Origin: CAYYFV01 sp965660075 | Lineage (GTDB): Bacteria > Patescibacteriota > Gracilibacteria > UBA1369 > GCA-2718715 | Assembly (NCBI GenBank): GCA_965660075.1 | Contig: CBFHYO010000026.1 | Location: 1-54,310 of the forward strand | DNA: 54,310 bases | Reading direction: 5' to 3' | Program-made: the position numbers and the translations under genes | Notes under the pieces: generated by a model | Told to the model about the DNA's origin: nothing | Database searches by the model: none | What the model saw: only the letters and a program-made list of their open reading frames with translations | Shown here: one piece after another, positions 8,854 through 16,382 of the stretch | Position numbering within the stretch: the first letter of the stretch is position 1 | Layout: every line of letters begins with the position of its first letter

Positions 8854-8882
8854 TTGCAATACCAATCACAAATCAGTAACAT
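8854..8882 (+). promoter_or_regulatory. Promoter of rmuC
   Basis: TTGCAA, 17 bp, TAACAT. The ATG is 23 bp after the -10 in an AT-only leader. Confidence 0.65.
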
Positions 8883-8905
8883 ATACATAAATTTATAAGA
8901 AATTT

Positions 8906-10105
8906 ATGGAAAATATTGTTACACTTTTATCTATAATCAGCGGTTTTGTTTTGGGTTGGATAGCTCATACAAAAGTATATAGTTCTCAATTGCAAGCAAA
9001 CACAAAAGCTGCAGAACAAATGAAAGAATCCTTTGCTGCCATTGCTCAAGATTCACTAGCAAAAAACAATCAGCAGTTTTTAGATTTAGCAAAAATGAAT
9101 CTCGAAAAAGTTCAGGTCTCTGCAGATAAAGATTTAAAAAACCGTCAAGATACTATTCAAAATTTTGCAAATAATTTACAGCAAAATCTACAACGTTACG
9201 AAAGACTAGTCACATCTTTTGAGCAAGATCGAGATAAGAAATACGGCGCCCTCAAAGAGCAATTAGATTACATTATCCAAGCCGAAAAAAACTTAAGAGA
9301 AACAACTCGTACACTCGAAACTGCACTTAAAGACTCAAAAGCTCGAGGTAACTGGGGTGAATTACAGCTAAAAAGGGTTATCGAAATGGCCGGCTTAACA
9401 GAACATGTAGATTTTTCAACGCAAACTACAGTCACAGTAGATTCCCAAATGTTCAGACCGGATGTGATTGTAAAAATGCCAGATGTAAGAAACATAGCAA
9501 TCGATGCCAAAGCTCCATTAGCAAATTACCTAAAAGCAACAGCGGCAAAAGATAATGAAACCAAAATCAAGCACTTAAAAACTTTCCTCCAAGATATGAA
9601 AAGACATATCTCGGATCTTGGTTCCAAAAGTTATTTTGATAAAATAGAAAATTCAGCCCCTTTTGTTGTGATGTTTCTACCTGGTGAATCTTTAATTCGT
9701 GCTGCTATGGAGTTAGATGTTAATCTATTAGACGAAGCATTATCTAAAAAAGTAATTATAGCATCTCCATCGACACTTCTAGCTATTTTATTGATAGTTG
9801 AAAAATCATGGAAAGATTCAAAAGTTTCTACCCACTTAGAGTCTGTAAAAAAAGAAGGTCAAGAACTTATTAAAAGATTAGATACCTTTGTTGGTCACTT
9901 GGAAAAAGTTGGAAAAGGTCTCACATCTGCTGCAAATGCTTTTAATTCACTTGCTGGTTCATGGAACAGAAATCTAATTCCTCAAACACTGAAGTTCAAC
10001 AAACTGCGTGGTCATAAAACCCCAGTAAAAGAACTTGCCCAAACAAGTTTACCAGATCAAAAAGAATTTGTTAGATTACCACAAGAAAATTTATTAAATG
10101 AGTAA
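8906..10105 (+). CDS. rmuC: RmuC-family DNA recombination protein
   Basis: 399 residues. Residues 4-20 form a membrane anchor, and about 25-135 a long coiled coil rich in Gln/Lys/Glu. Residues 150-300 hold the PD-(D/E)XK nuclease-like domain: GNWGELQLKRVIEMAG, then the RPDVIVKMP and AIDAKAPLANYL strands with the catalytic Asp and Lys. A helical tail follows. E. coli RmuC limits recombination at inverted repeats; its biochemical activity is poorly known. The length is within the family range. The PEBP-like gene begins 2 bp after the stop, so the two form an operon. Confidence 0.92.
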   Translation: MENIVTLLSIISGFVLGWIAHTKVYSSQLQANTKAAEQMKESFAAIAQDSLAKNNQQFLDLAKMNLEKVQVSADKDLKNRQDTIQNFANNLQQNLQRYERLVTSFEQDRDKKYGALKEQLDYIIQAEKNLRETTRTLETALKDSKARGNWGELQLKRVIEMAGLTEHVDFSTQTTVTVDSQMFRPDVIVKMPDVRNIAIDAKAPLANYLKATAAKDNETKIKHLKTFLQDMKRHISDLGSKSYFDKIENSAPFVVMFLPGESLIRAAMELDVNLLDEALSKKVIIASPSTLLAILLIVEKSWKDSKVSTHLESVKKEGQELIKRLDTFVGHLEKVGKGLTSAANAFNSLAGSWNRNLIPQTLKFNKLRGHKTPVKELAQTSLPDQKEFVRLPQENLLNE

Positions 10106-10107
10106 AT

Positions 10108-10551
10108 ATGTTTGAACTAACGTCTCCCGATTTTACTAAAAACACAAACATACCCAAGCGATTTACTTGTCAGGGAGAAAACGCTGCACCAACTTTACAC
10201 ATCCATAATCCACCAGAAGGCACCAAGTCCTTTGCTTTAATTATGGATGATCCAGATGCACCAAAAGGCAATTGGTTGCATTGGATAGTTTGGAACATTC
10301 CCTCCACTACGAAAATTTTAGATCCTAATGATTTTCCATCAGAGGCTACTCAAGGAATTAATGATTTTAAAGAATTTGGTTACGGTGGTCCGTGCCCTCC
10401 AAAAACTAGGCATCAATACAGGTTTTTTCTTTACGCGCTCGACAAAAAAACATATTTAGACAAACAAGCCTCTAGAGCAGAGCTAGAAGTGGCAATGGCA
10501 GGTCATATTATTGCTTCTTGCGAGCTAAACGGTTATTACGAACGGTCTTAA
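10108..10551 (+). CDS. YbhB/YbcL family (PEBP-like) protein
   Basis: 147 residues of the phosphatidylethanolamine-binding-protein/Raf-kinase-inhibitor-like fold. The diagnostic motifs are MDDPDAPKGNWLHWIVWNIP (ligand-pocket Asp-Pro-Asp-Ala-Pro and His) and the second signature YGGPCPPKTRHQYRFF. There is no signal peptide, so it is cytoplasmic. The family's bacterial role is unresolved, with proposals including binding of small anionic ligands. Its last 44 bp overlap the end of the convergent TVP38-like gene. Confidence 0.93.
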   Translation: MFELTSPDFTKNTNIPKRFTCQGENAAPTLHIHNPPEGTKSFALIMDDPDAPKGNWLHWIVWNIPSTTKILDPNDFPSEATQGINDFKEFGYGGPCPPKTRHQYRFFLYALDKKTYLDKQASRAELEVAMAGHIIASCELNGYYERS

Positions 10552-11215
10552 TTTTCTGAACAATTTTAATTCGTCTAAGTTGGTCAGCAATATATATAAA
10601 AGTGAAAATAACCAGTAGCTCAAGTCCAATATTATATTTTTCTAGTACGTTGGAACCAAAAAACGTCGCAACGATTATTAAAGGTGTAGTACCAGCTAAA
10701 GTTGCAAATAAGAATTTATAAACATTCATTCTCAGTGCCCCAGCAAAATAACTTATAGAATCTACAGATGTAAGTGGGTTTAATCTCAGTGCAAAAATTA
10801 GTCTAAAACCACCATCTGAAAGTCTATTCAAAAAGCTTTTGTTTTTTTTACGTTCTAAAAGTGCCGTTGAAATTAATTTTCCCTGATAGTAGTTCAGTAA
10901 GTTTCCTAAAATATTACCAAGAAAAATAATTACTAAAGATGTTTGCCAGCCACCAATCATTGCAATAATTGGATACATTACAATCGCTGGAATAACACCA
11001 ATAACAACTTCTATTAAAACCAATCCAAGTAGAATTAAGTTTTTAGAGAAAAAATTCATAACTGCAAAATATTCTTTAACAGAAGCAATGTCGTTTTTAG
11101 CTACTTGAAAAATAAGACCTTGGCTTTGATAATTTTCAAAAATAAAATATCCAAGTAATGCCAGAGCGGCAATGTTTGTATAGGCAAATAATTTGAGTTG
11201 AAGTTGTTTTCGCAT
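10508..11215 (-). CDS. TVP38/TMEM64-family (DedA/VTT superfamily) membrane protein
   Basis: 235 residues with about five to six membrane segments. The VTT-domain signature is visible: a glycine-rich helix (LGNILGNLLNYYQGKLI), then FALRLNPLTSVDSISYFAGALRM with the conserved R-x-NP re-entrant loop. The family is associated with lipid scrambling or undecaprenyl-phosphate recycling, but its substrate here cannot be read from sequence. The C-terminus is highly basic. The gene overlaps the tail of the PEBP-like gene by 44 bp, an unusually long convergent overlap. Confidence 0.88.
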   Translation of the reverse strand: MRKQLQLKLFAYTNIAALALLGYFIFENYQSQGLIFQVAKNDIASVKEYFAVMNFFSKNLILLGLVLIEVVIGVIPAIVMYPIIAMIGGWQTSLVIIFLGNILGNLLNYYQGKLISTALLERKKNKSFLNRLSDGGFRLIFALRLNPLTSVDSISYFAGALRMNVYKFLFATLAGTTPLIIVATFFGSNVLEKYNIGLELLVIFTFIYIADQLRRIKIVQKIKTVRNNRLARKKQ

Positions 11216-11235
11216 GAGTGCTTTGTTACCCTAAT

Positions 11236-11264
11236 ATTGTAATATTTTTACTCTCTAACGCCAA
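11236..11264 (-). promoter_or_regulatory. Promoter of the TVP38-like gene
   Basis: On the minus strand, TTGGCG, 17 bp, TACAAT, ending 21 bp before the start codon. It sits in the 54-bp gap between this gene and divergent thyA. Confidence 0.5.
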
Positions 11265-11269
11265 GACTA

Positions 11270-12085
11270 ATGCAACAATACAAATCACTCTTAAAAGAGG
11301 TTCTAGAACAAGGAGAAACCAAAACAGACCGCACAGGTACTGGTACAATCTCTGTTTTTGGCGTTCAGCGTAAATATGATTTACGCGATGGATTTCCACT
11401 AGTCACAATCAAGAAAACCTTGTTTAACGCAATAATTCACGAGCTTTTATGGTTCTTAAAAGGTTCAACAAACATTAACGAAGAGCTTACTCAGCATACT
11501 CCAATTTGGGATGCCTGGGCCGACGAACACGGAGACCTTGGACCAATTTACGGCTACCAATGGACTCGCTGGCCACTTTATAGAAAAAATAAAGAAACAG
11601 GAAAAATCCGTAAAACATATATAAATCAAATCCAAAACGCGATTGATACAATTAAAAACAATCCAGATTCTCGTCGTATAATTGTGTCGGCTTGGAATGT
11701 ATCCGATCTTTCTGATATGGCTCTGCCTCCTTGTCATGCATTTTTTCAGTTTTATGTAGTTAATGGTCGACTAGATCTACAACTTTACCAAAGAAGTGGA
11801 GATCTGGCACTTGGTGTACCTTTTAATATCGCAAGTTACTCAGCCTTACTTATGATGGTTGCGGCAGAATGCAATTTAGAACCAGGTATTTTTACTCACA
11901 CCATTGGAGATGCTCATATTTATACAAACCACGTAGATGGAGTTAAAGAAATGCTCACACGAGACCCATTACCATTGCCAACCCTAAAAATTGCCCAAAA
12001 ACCATTCTGGGAACTGACCTTCGAAGATTTTACCTTAGAAAACTATCAACATCATAAATTTATCAAACTTCCAGTAGCCGTTTAA
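11270..12085 (+). CDS. thyA: Thymidylate synthase
   Basis: 271 residues. It converts dUMP to dTMP with methylene-tetrahydrofolate. The catalytic cysteine is Cys155 in LPPCHAFFQF. RTGTGT, the SRRIIVSAWN phosphate-binding segment, QRSGDLALGVPFNIASY and HIYTNHVDG are all present. The length is close to E. coli ThyA (264), with a short extra stretch around 104-118. DHFR follows 13 bp downstream, the classic pairing that regenerates the folate cofactor. Confidence 0.97.
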   Translation: MQQYKSLLKEVLEQGETKTDRTGTGTISVFGVQRKYDLRDGFPLVTIKKTLFNAIIHELLWFLKGSTNINEELTQHTPIWDAWADEHGDLGPIYGYQWTRWPLYRKNKETGKIRKTYINQIQNAIDTIKNNPDSRRIIVSAWNVSDLSDMALPPCHAFFQFYVVNGRLDLQLYQRSGDLALGVPFNIASYSALLMMVAAECNLEPGIFTHTIGDAHIYTNHVDGVKEMLTRDPLPLPTLKIAQKPFWELTFEDFTLENYQHHKFIKLPVAV

Positions 12086-12098
12086 TTATCTATTATAC

Positions 12099-12647
12099 AT
12101 GCCAAAACCAATTAAATTAATTGTTGCCACAGACATAAATGGGGGAGTCGGAATTAATAACCAACTGCCGTGGTCCTTTCGTTCAGACATGCAGCACTTT
12201 AAAAAAGTTACTACCCAAACTCAAAATCCAGACACTCAAAATGCAGTTATTATGGGCCGTAAAACCTGGGAATCTATCCCAGAAAACTTCAGACCATTAA
12301 AAGACAGAATCAATGTAGTTATTTCCAGGCAAGCAAATCTAGATTTACCCACTGGAGTTTTACATTTTACAAATCCAGTAAAAGCCCTGGAAGAACTTCA
12401 AGCGCAACCAAATATTGAATCAATTTTTTGTACAGGTGGAGCGCAACTCTACACTTGTTATCTGGAATCCCACCTTGTATCCGATATCTACTTAACATTA
12501 ATAGAATCTGCCTTTGAAACAGATGCCCATTTACCATTAGATTTATCGGAGTTTACTCAACATTTAAACATGAGACAATTAGATTTCGATAGAAACACTT
12601 CTAATACACATGTATTACATTTTCAGGTTCATAAAAAACAATTTTAG
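12099..12647 (+). CDS. folA: Dihydrofolate reductase
   Basis: 182 residues, slightly longer than E. coli FolA (159). It reduces dihydrofolate to tetrahydrofolate with NADPH. The motifs are GVGINNQLPW with catalytic Asp30, VIMGRKTWESIP (cofactor site), and CTGGAQLYTCYL (the conserved G-G pair). It sits immediately downstream of thyA in one transcription unit. A tRNA-Phe promoter begins directly after its stop. Confidence 0.96.
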   Translation: MPKPIKLIVATDINGGVGINNQLPWSFRSDMQHFKKVTTQTQNPDTQNAVIMGRKTWESIPENFRPLKDRINVVISRQANLDLPTGVLHFTNPVKALEELQAQPNIESIFCTGGAQLYTCYLESHLVSDIYLTLIESAFETDAHLPLDLSEFTQHLNMRQLDFDRNTSNTHVLHFQVHKKQF

Positions 12648-12648
12648 T

Positions 12649-12678
12649 TTGCATTAGCATTCACCAGTATGCTATAAA
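12649..12678 (+). promoter_or_regulatory. Promoter of tRNA-Phe
   Basis: TTGCAT, 18 bp, TATAAA, with the tRNA 18 bp downstream. It begins 2 bp after the folA stop. Confidence 0.55.
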
Positions 12679-12696
12679 TATTATACTTTATGTTTA

Positions 12697-12771
12697 GCCG
12701 GGGTAGCTCAGTGGTAGAGCAGGGGCCTGAAAAGCCCTGTGTCGGTGGTTCAATTCCGCCCCTCGGCACCA
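12697..12771 (+). tRNA. tRNA-Phe (anticodon GAA)
   Basis: Full cloverleaf: acceptor GCCGGGG/CCTCGGC with one G-T pair, D stem GCTC/GAGC, anticodon stem GGGGC/GCCCT with loop CTGAAAA (anticodon GAA), T loop TTCAATT, discriminator A and encoded CCA. It is flanked by its own promoter and a hairpin terminator. Confidence 0.97.
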
Positions 12772-12772
12772 T

Positions 12773-12797
12773 TCCAAATTTATATTTGGATTTTTTA
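12773..12797 (+). terminator. Intrinsic terminator after tRNA-Phe
   Basis: Stem CCAAAT/ATTTGG with loop TTAT, followed by ATTTTTT, starting right after the encoded CCA. Confidence 0.7.
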
Positions 12798-12811
12798 TTG
12801 TAAATCAAAAC

Positions 12812-12839
12812 TTGCAATATTTAAATTCTTATGTATAGT
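12812..12839 (+). promoter_or_regulatory. Promoter of the 12862 gene
   Basis: TTGCAA, 16 bp, TATAGT. It lies downstream of the tRNA-Phe terminator and 22 bp before the chosen ATG, which fixes that start. Confidence 0.65.
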
Positions 12840-12861
12840 TGCAAAAAATAACCATCTTACC

Positions 12862-13347
12862 ATGGCTGACAATATTAAAAAACCAAGTCCTATAGATTAT
12901 AAAGCCTCTCCAATCATCCAACCATCTCATATTGAAGGGTATAAGAGAGCACAAGCTACAGTTACAATAGTAGATATTAATGATCCGCAACTTTCATCTT
13001 TCGAATTAGATCCTAGAGATCCAAGTAAATCATTCGACTCAAAAGAGTATATAGAATTTCAAAAAAAAGCTGAGTTTAATGAAGCTTTAAATTTCTTCGA
13101 AGAGCTGGATTTTAACGCATCTCTTATTTGTAAAACAAAAGAAGGTCTAATGTTGTATCAACAATATTGGAATCATCCAAAAGTCCAAGCAGAAATCACT
13201 TTTCGCGAAATAGAATGGGTGTTATACGATCCATCAAAAAATGAAGGCGTAGAAGTTCCACCAACAGACCCACCAGCAGCAATCGCTGCCCCAGATACTT
13301 CGGACCAGACTCAACCATTTGTCATCAAACCAAAAACTACATCCTAG
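12862..13347 (+). CDS. Protein of unknown function, 161 residues
   Basis: I do not recognise this protein. It is soluble, with polar N-terminus (MADNIKKPSPIDYKASP), a probable helical/beta core at residues 55-125 (FQKKAEFNEALNFFEELDF, AEITFREIEWVLYD) and a Pro/Ala/Thr-rich tail. The open frame extends upstream through tRNA-Phe, but that part is not coding: a terminator and a promoter lie between, and the ATG at 12862 follows the promoter. The stop codon sits in the loop of the terminator hairpin. Confidence 0.7.
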   Translation: MADNIKKPSPIDYKASPIIQPSHIEGYKRAQATVTIVDINDPQLSSFELDPRDPSKSFDSKEYIEFQKKAEFNEALNFFEELDFNASLICKTKEGLMLYQQYWNHPKVQAEITFREIEWVLYDPSKNEGVEVPPTDPPAAIAAPDTSDQTQPFVIKPKTTS

Positions 13348-13360
13348 GATGTAGTTTTTT
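13332..13360. terminator. Bidirectional terminator overlapping a stop codon
   Basis: A near-perfect palindrome: A5-CTACATC on the left, CTAG at the centre, GATGTAG-T6 on the right. The TAG stop of the 12862 gene lies in the centre. It serves both that gene and the convergent glutaredoxin operon. Confidence 0.85.
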
Positions 13361-13364
13361 GATA

Positions 13365-13601
13365 TTAACTATAATTCTCTTCCAAATACTGCATAATTGC
13401 ATCGGACTCATACATAGTCACACCATTTTGCTGATCAACCAAAAGCGGCACCTGGGTTTTGCCACCAATTTTAAAACCCCAAGAGTTTTCTCCTGCCATA
13501 AAATCATGTGATCTCCAAATAAAATCCAAGTTCAACTCATTGAGTTTTTTCAAAACTTTCATGCAATATGGGCATCCAGCGTTTGCGTATAGTTCTAACA
13601 T
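13365..13601 (-). CDS. Glutaredoxin-like protein
   Basis: 78 residues, about the size of a glutaredoxin or an isolated GST N-terminal thioredoxin domain. The dithiol site CPYC is at Cys10 and Cys13, and the cis-proline motif TQVPLL and the glutathione-contact motif YESDAIMQYL (E-S/T-D-x-I) follow. It would reduce disulfides or mixed glutathione disulfides in the cytoplasm. It is the last gene of a three-gene minus-strand operon with a flavin reductase 21 bp upstream, which could supply electrons. Confidence 0.88.
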   Translation of the reverse strand: MLELYANAGCPYCMKVLKKLNELNLDFIWRSHDFMAGENSWGFKIGGKTQVPLLVDQQNGVTMYESDAIMQYLEENYS

Positions 13602-13622
13602 AATTATAAAGTTAAATTAATA

Positions 13623-14342
13623 TTAAGAATCAAAAATCTCCACGTGAATCTGCTTCTTTGGCACACCCTCAACAATAGCCTCAGATCGAATATCACGAAT
13701 CATATTACCATTTCCACACAAATATATATCTAGGTTCTCTCTGAAGCCTTTACCCATAATATATTCGGTCACACGACCCTTGTCACCAGTCCAATTAGCA
13801 GATGGTTTTGACAGAGTTAGTACAAATTTTGAGTTTGGAAATTTAGAAACTAATTCACGAATTTCTGTTTCATAAAAAACATCCTCTTCATATCTCAAAC
13901 CAAAGAACACATCTACTTGTCGTTTATCACCACGAGAAGCTAGATCTTCGAGAATTGATTTGATTGGTGCAATTCCTGTTCCAGTTGCAACCATCAGTAA
14001 GTCGTTGGTGTTTTCGGGTTTGATTGAGCACACGCCAAACGGACCCTTAAAATCAACAATATCACCCTCTTTCATAGCAGAAAAATAAGCACCAGCCTGT
14101 CCACCAGGCACAATTTCAACACATAGCTCAAAGTAGTTTTCTGCAGGAGCAGAGCTGATACTGTAGGCTCTTGATAAATTTTTTTGTTCATCAATTAGAC
14201 TGTCAAAGTTCATCATAACAAACTGGCCAGCCATAAATTCAAATTGGTGATCTTGTACTTTAAATCCAAATTCTAATACCTTTTTTGAAAGTTTTTTCAC
14301 AAAAGTACATTCCGCACGAAAAGGTTCTGGTTTGATAAACAT
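13623..14342 (-). CDS. FAD/NAD(P)-binding oxidoreductase (ferredoxin-NADP reductase family)
   Basis: 239 residues. The N-terminal FAD-binding barrel has the RAYSISSAP motif (R-x-Y-S-x-x-S/T) and GPFGVC. The C-terminal NAD(P) domain has VATGTGIAPIKSIL and the CGNGNMIRDI end motif typical of this superfamily. There is no ferredoxin domain or membrane segment, so it is a soluble FNR/phenol-hydroxylase-reductase-like protein whose electron acceptor is unknown. It starts 2 bp after the isochorismatase-like gene and precedes the glutaredoxin, suggesting a redox operon. Confidence 0.9.
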   Translation of the reverse strand: MFIKPEPFRAECTFVKKLSKKVLEFGFKVQDHQFEFMAGQFVMMNFDSLIDEQKNLSRAYSISSAPAENYFELCVEIVPGGQAGAYFSAMKEGDIVDFKGPFGVCSIKPENTNDLLMVATGTGIAPIKSILEDLASRGDKRQVDVFFGLRYEEDVFYETEIRELVSKFPNSKFVLTLSKPSANWTGDKGRVTEYIMGKGFRENLDIYLCGNGNMIRDIRSEAIVEGVPKKQIHVEIFDS

Positions 14343-14344
14343 AA

Positions 14345-14881
14345 TTACATATCTAAATATTTTTCTAAATTACGGGTGTTAATGTTTTTTACCCCGTGTG
14401 TGGAAAGCTCTTTAACAAGCTCACGTTCATTACCTTCATTATTTTTTATTGCATCTACGACTACCCAAACTTTATCAATTTTACCAACGAGCCCCAAAGC
14501 CAAGTCTGCCACAGCAGAGTAGGGAACACCATATACAAACACAGTTTGTATACCTAGTCCGTTCAAATGTTCCACTAATCCTTCAACATATTCTTCTGAA
14601 TCTAAACTTGGAGATTCTAAAATTACTTGTTTGTCAGTTGAGTTAAAATCACATACAGCATCGTCTATTTCTGTATCCATCGAGCATTCCAAATCCATTG
14701 CAGAAAGATCGGAGTCTTTTAATCGAACTCCCACATATGGAATTTCTCGATTAATCACCAATCCAGATAAACGCATTAAATTTTCACGAATATGAGGGCA
14801 GTCTTTAATAGCTCGAGAACCAAAATGTTCAACATAGATTTTCTGAGTAAAGGCATCGATAAAAGCAAAGTTTGTAAGCAT
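14345..14881 (-). CDS. Isochorismatase-like hydrolase fold protein, probably lacking the catalytic cysteine
   Basis: 178 residues. The order of core strands matches the isochorismatase/nicotinamidase (cysteine hydrolase) superfamily: an N-terminal AFIDAFT strand with Asp, a central VFVYGVPYSAVADLAL segment and VWVVVDAIK. In active members the central motif reads G-V/L-A-T-D-x-C-V; here the cysteine position is Ala (GVPYSAVAD), so hydrolysis by the usual route looks impossible. It heads an operon with a flavin reductase and a glutaredoxin. The family call is moderate. Confidence 0.5.
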   Translation of the reverse strand: MLTNFAFIDAFTQKIYVEHFGSRAIKDCPHIRENLMRLSGLVINREIPYVGVRLKDSDLSAMDLECSMDTEIDDAVCDFNSTDKQVILESPSLDSEEYVEGLVEHLNGLGIQTVFVYGVPYSAVADLALGLVGKIDKVWVVVDAIKNNEGNERELVKELSTHGVKNINTRNLEKYLDM

Positions 14882-14902
14882 AAGGTTTCTTTAATTGCGA
14901 TT

Positions 14903-14931
14903 ATTCTAGCTTTCGATTAAACTTTAAGCAA
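14903..14931 (-). promoter_or_regulatory. Promoter of the three-gene redox operon
   Basis: On the minus strand, TTGCTT, 17 bp, TAGAAT, ending 21 bp before the start codon of the isochorismatase-like gene. Confidence 0.6.
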
Positions 14932-14949
14932 GATTAACATAAATTACAC

Positions 14950-16173
14950 ATGCTAGCTGTAGTCCTTGTTGGGGGAGAGTCCTCTAGAATGAAACCAATT
15001 TCAAATAAAAACTTTATCAAATTCAAGTCTAAAGAACTTCTCCAGCACAGAATCGAAGCACTACAAGAAGCCGGGTTCGACAGGTTTATTCTAGTTGTTA
15101 CAGATGCCATAAAAGACCAGGTAGAAAAGCTTATAAAAAAACTAAAAGTGCAAGCTCACATTGTAGTACAAGAGCAAACTGGTGGCATGTCTGAAGCTAT
15201 TTTATCTATTCCAAGTGAGTTGTTAAACGAACCAGCTCTAGTAGTTGGAGCCAACGATTCTGTAGAGCAAGAGCTATTAAATGAGCTAAAATCCATAGGT
15301 GCCAAACTGGAGCACGATGCATTAATTGTTGGAAAACAAATGCAGGATTATTTTCCAGGAGGTTATTTAACACTGAATGATGATCAAACTCTAGCTGATA
15401 TTGTCGAAAAACCAGGACCAGAAAATACGCCATCTGATTTAGTAAATATTGTATATCACATGTTTCGAAAGCCAGATCAGTTCCAAGATCTTATTAAGCA
15501 AATTAATGATGGAATAAAGTCAGACGATGTTTATGAACAAGCTTTAGCTGAACTAATCAAAAACGGTGGCAAAATTAAAGTTCATCCCTACAAAGGACAG
15601 TGGCAAGCTGTTAAGTATCCATGGCATGCTTATGATAAATTCAAAATGTATGTCGAAAACTCACAAGCTAAAATTGATCCATCTGCAGATATTCACCCAA
15701 CATCAGTTATAGAGGGGCACGTAATTATCGATGCCAATGCTAAAATCGATGCCAATGCAGTAATTAAAGGCCCAGCTTACATTGGAGCAAATACAATTGT
15801 TGGAGTTGGAGCACTTATAAATAAATCATTTATCGAGCACGACTGTGTAATTGGATTTAACACCGAAGTTTCCCGATCTGTAATCCAAGAATATTCAACA
15901 ACCCACGGAGGTTTCATTGGAGATTCGATTATTGGCAAAAATGTGTGGTTAGCTCATGGAGTGGTCACAGCCAATATGCGCCTAGACAAACAACCAATAA
16001 GTAATCGAGCTAAACTTGGTGTAATGATAGGCGATAATGCCGTAATTGGTATTGGAGTCACATTTATGCCAGGTGTTAAAGTTGGAGCAAATGCAACTAT
16101 CATGCCAAGCACCATTATAAAATCAGATATAGAACCAGGTGCAACTATTAAAAGCCCTATTAACTACATCTAA
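14950..16173 (+). CDS. Sugar-1-phosphate nucleotidyltransferase with left-handed beta-helix domain (GlmU-like)
   Basis: 407 residues. Residues 1-225 are a nucleotidyltransferase of the Rossmann-like NTP_transferase type: LAVVLVGGESSRMKPISNK is the nucleotide-binding loop (variant of GGxGTRLxP) and VEKPGPENTPSD is the sugar-site VEKP motif. Residues 235-400 carry hexapeptide repeats of a left-handed beta-helix (ADIHPTSVI, NAKIDANAVI, GDNAVIGIGV, VGANATIMP). The architecture matches GlmU or glucose/mannose-1-phosphate nucleotidylyltransferases; the exact sugar cannot be told. A small membrane-protein gene overlaps its stop by 1 bp. Confidence 0.9.
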   Translation: MLAVVLVGGESSRMKPISNKNFIKFKSKELLQHRIEALQEAGFDRFILVVTDAIKDQVEKLIKKLKVQAHIVVQEQTGGMSEAILSIPSELLNEPALVVGANDSVEQELLNELKSIGAKLEHDALIVGKQMQDYFPGGYLTLNDDQTLADIVEKPGPENTPSDLVNIVYHMFRKPDQFQDLIKQINDGIKSDDVYEQALAELIKNGGKIKVHPYKGQWQAVKYPWHAYDKFKMYVENSQAKIDPSADIHPTSVIEGHVIIDANAKIDANAVIKGPAYIGANTIVGVGALINKSFIEHDCVIGFNTEVSRSVIQEYSTTHGGFIGDSIIGKNVWLAHGVVTANMRLDKQPISNRAKLGVMIGDNAVIGIGVTFMPGVKVGANATIMPSTIIKSDIEPGATIKSPINYI

Positions 16174-16382
16174 TGTTTTTCAAAAAAAAATCCTCCCACC
16201 TAAAAAAATCCATCTACTATCTAATTACCGGTATCGGAATTGTCGTATTCTGGCGCGGAATTTGGGGCTTAGCAGATGTATATTTATACCCAGAAAAACC
16301 TGCTCTAAGTTACATAATCAGCCTTTTTGCCGGTATGTTAATTTTATATCTCAACGACAAGTCTTGGTCGGACATGGTCTAG
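16173..16382 (+). CDS. Small two-helix membrane protein
   Basis: 69 residues. A basic start (MFFKKKSSHLKKS) precedes two hydrophobic helices around residues 14-33 and 43-60, joined by a RGIWGLADVYLYPE loop. Similar short proteins with an rGiwGL-D-YL-P motif are known to me from CPR genomes, with no assigned function. The ATG overlaps the preceding stop (taATG), so it is translationally coupled to the nucleotidyltransferase. Its stop abuts the stop of the convergent MgtC-like gene with no base between. Confidence 0.75.
   Translation: MFFKKKSSHLKKSIYYLITGIGIVVFWRGIWGLADVYLYPEKPALSYIISLFAGMLILYLNDKSWSDMV

Noticed and set aside
12739..12861. Upstream extension of the 12862 gene
   Set aside because: It would begin inside tRNA-Phe and cross a terminator and a TTGCAA promoter; the ATG at 12862 fits the promoter.
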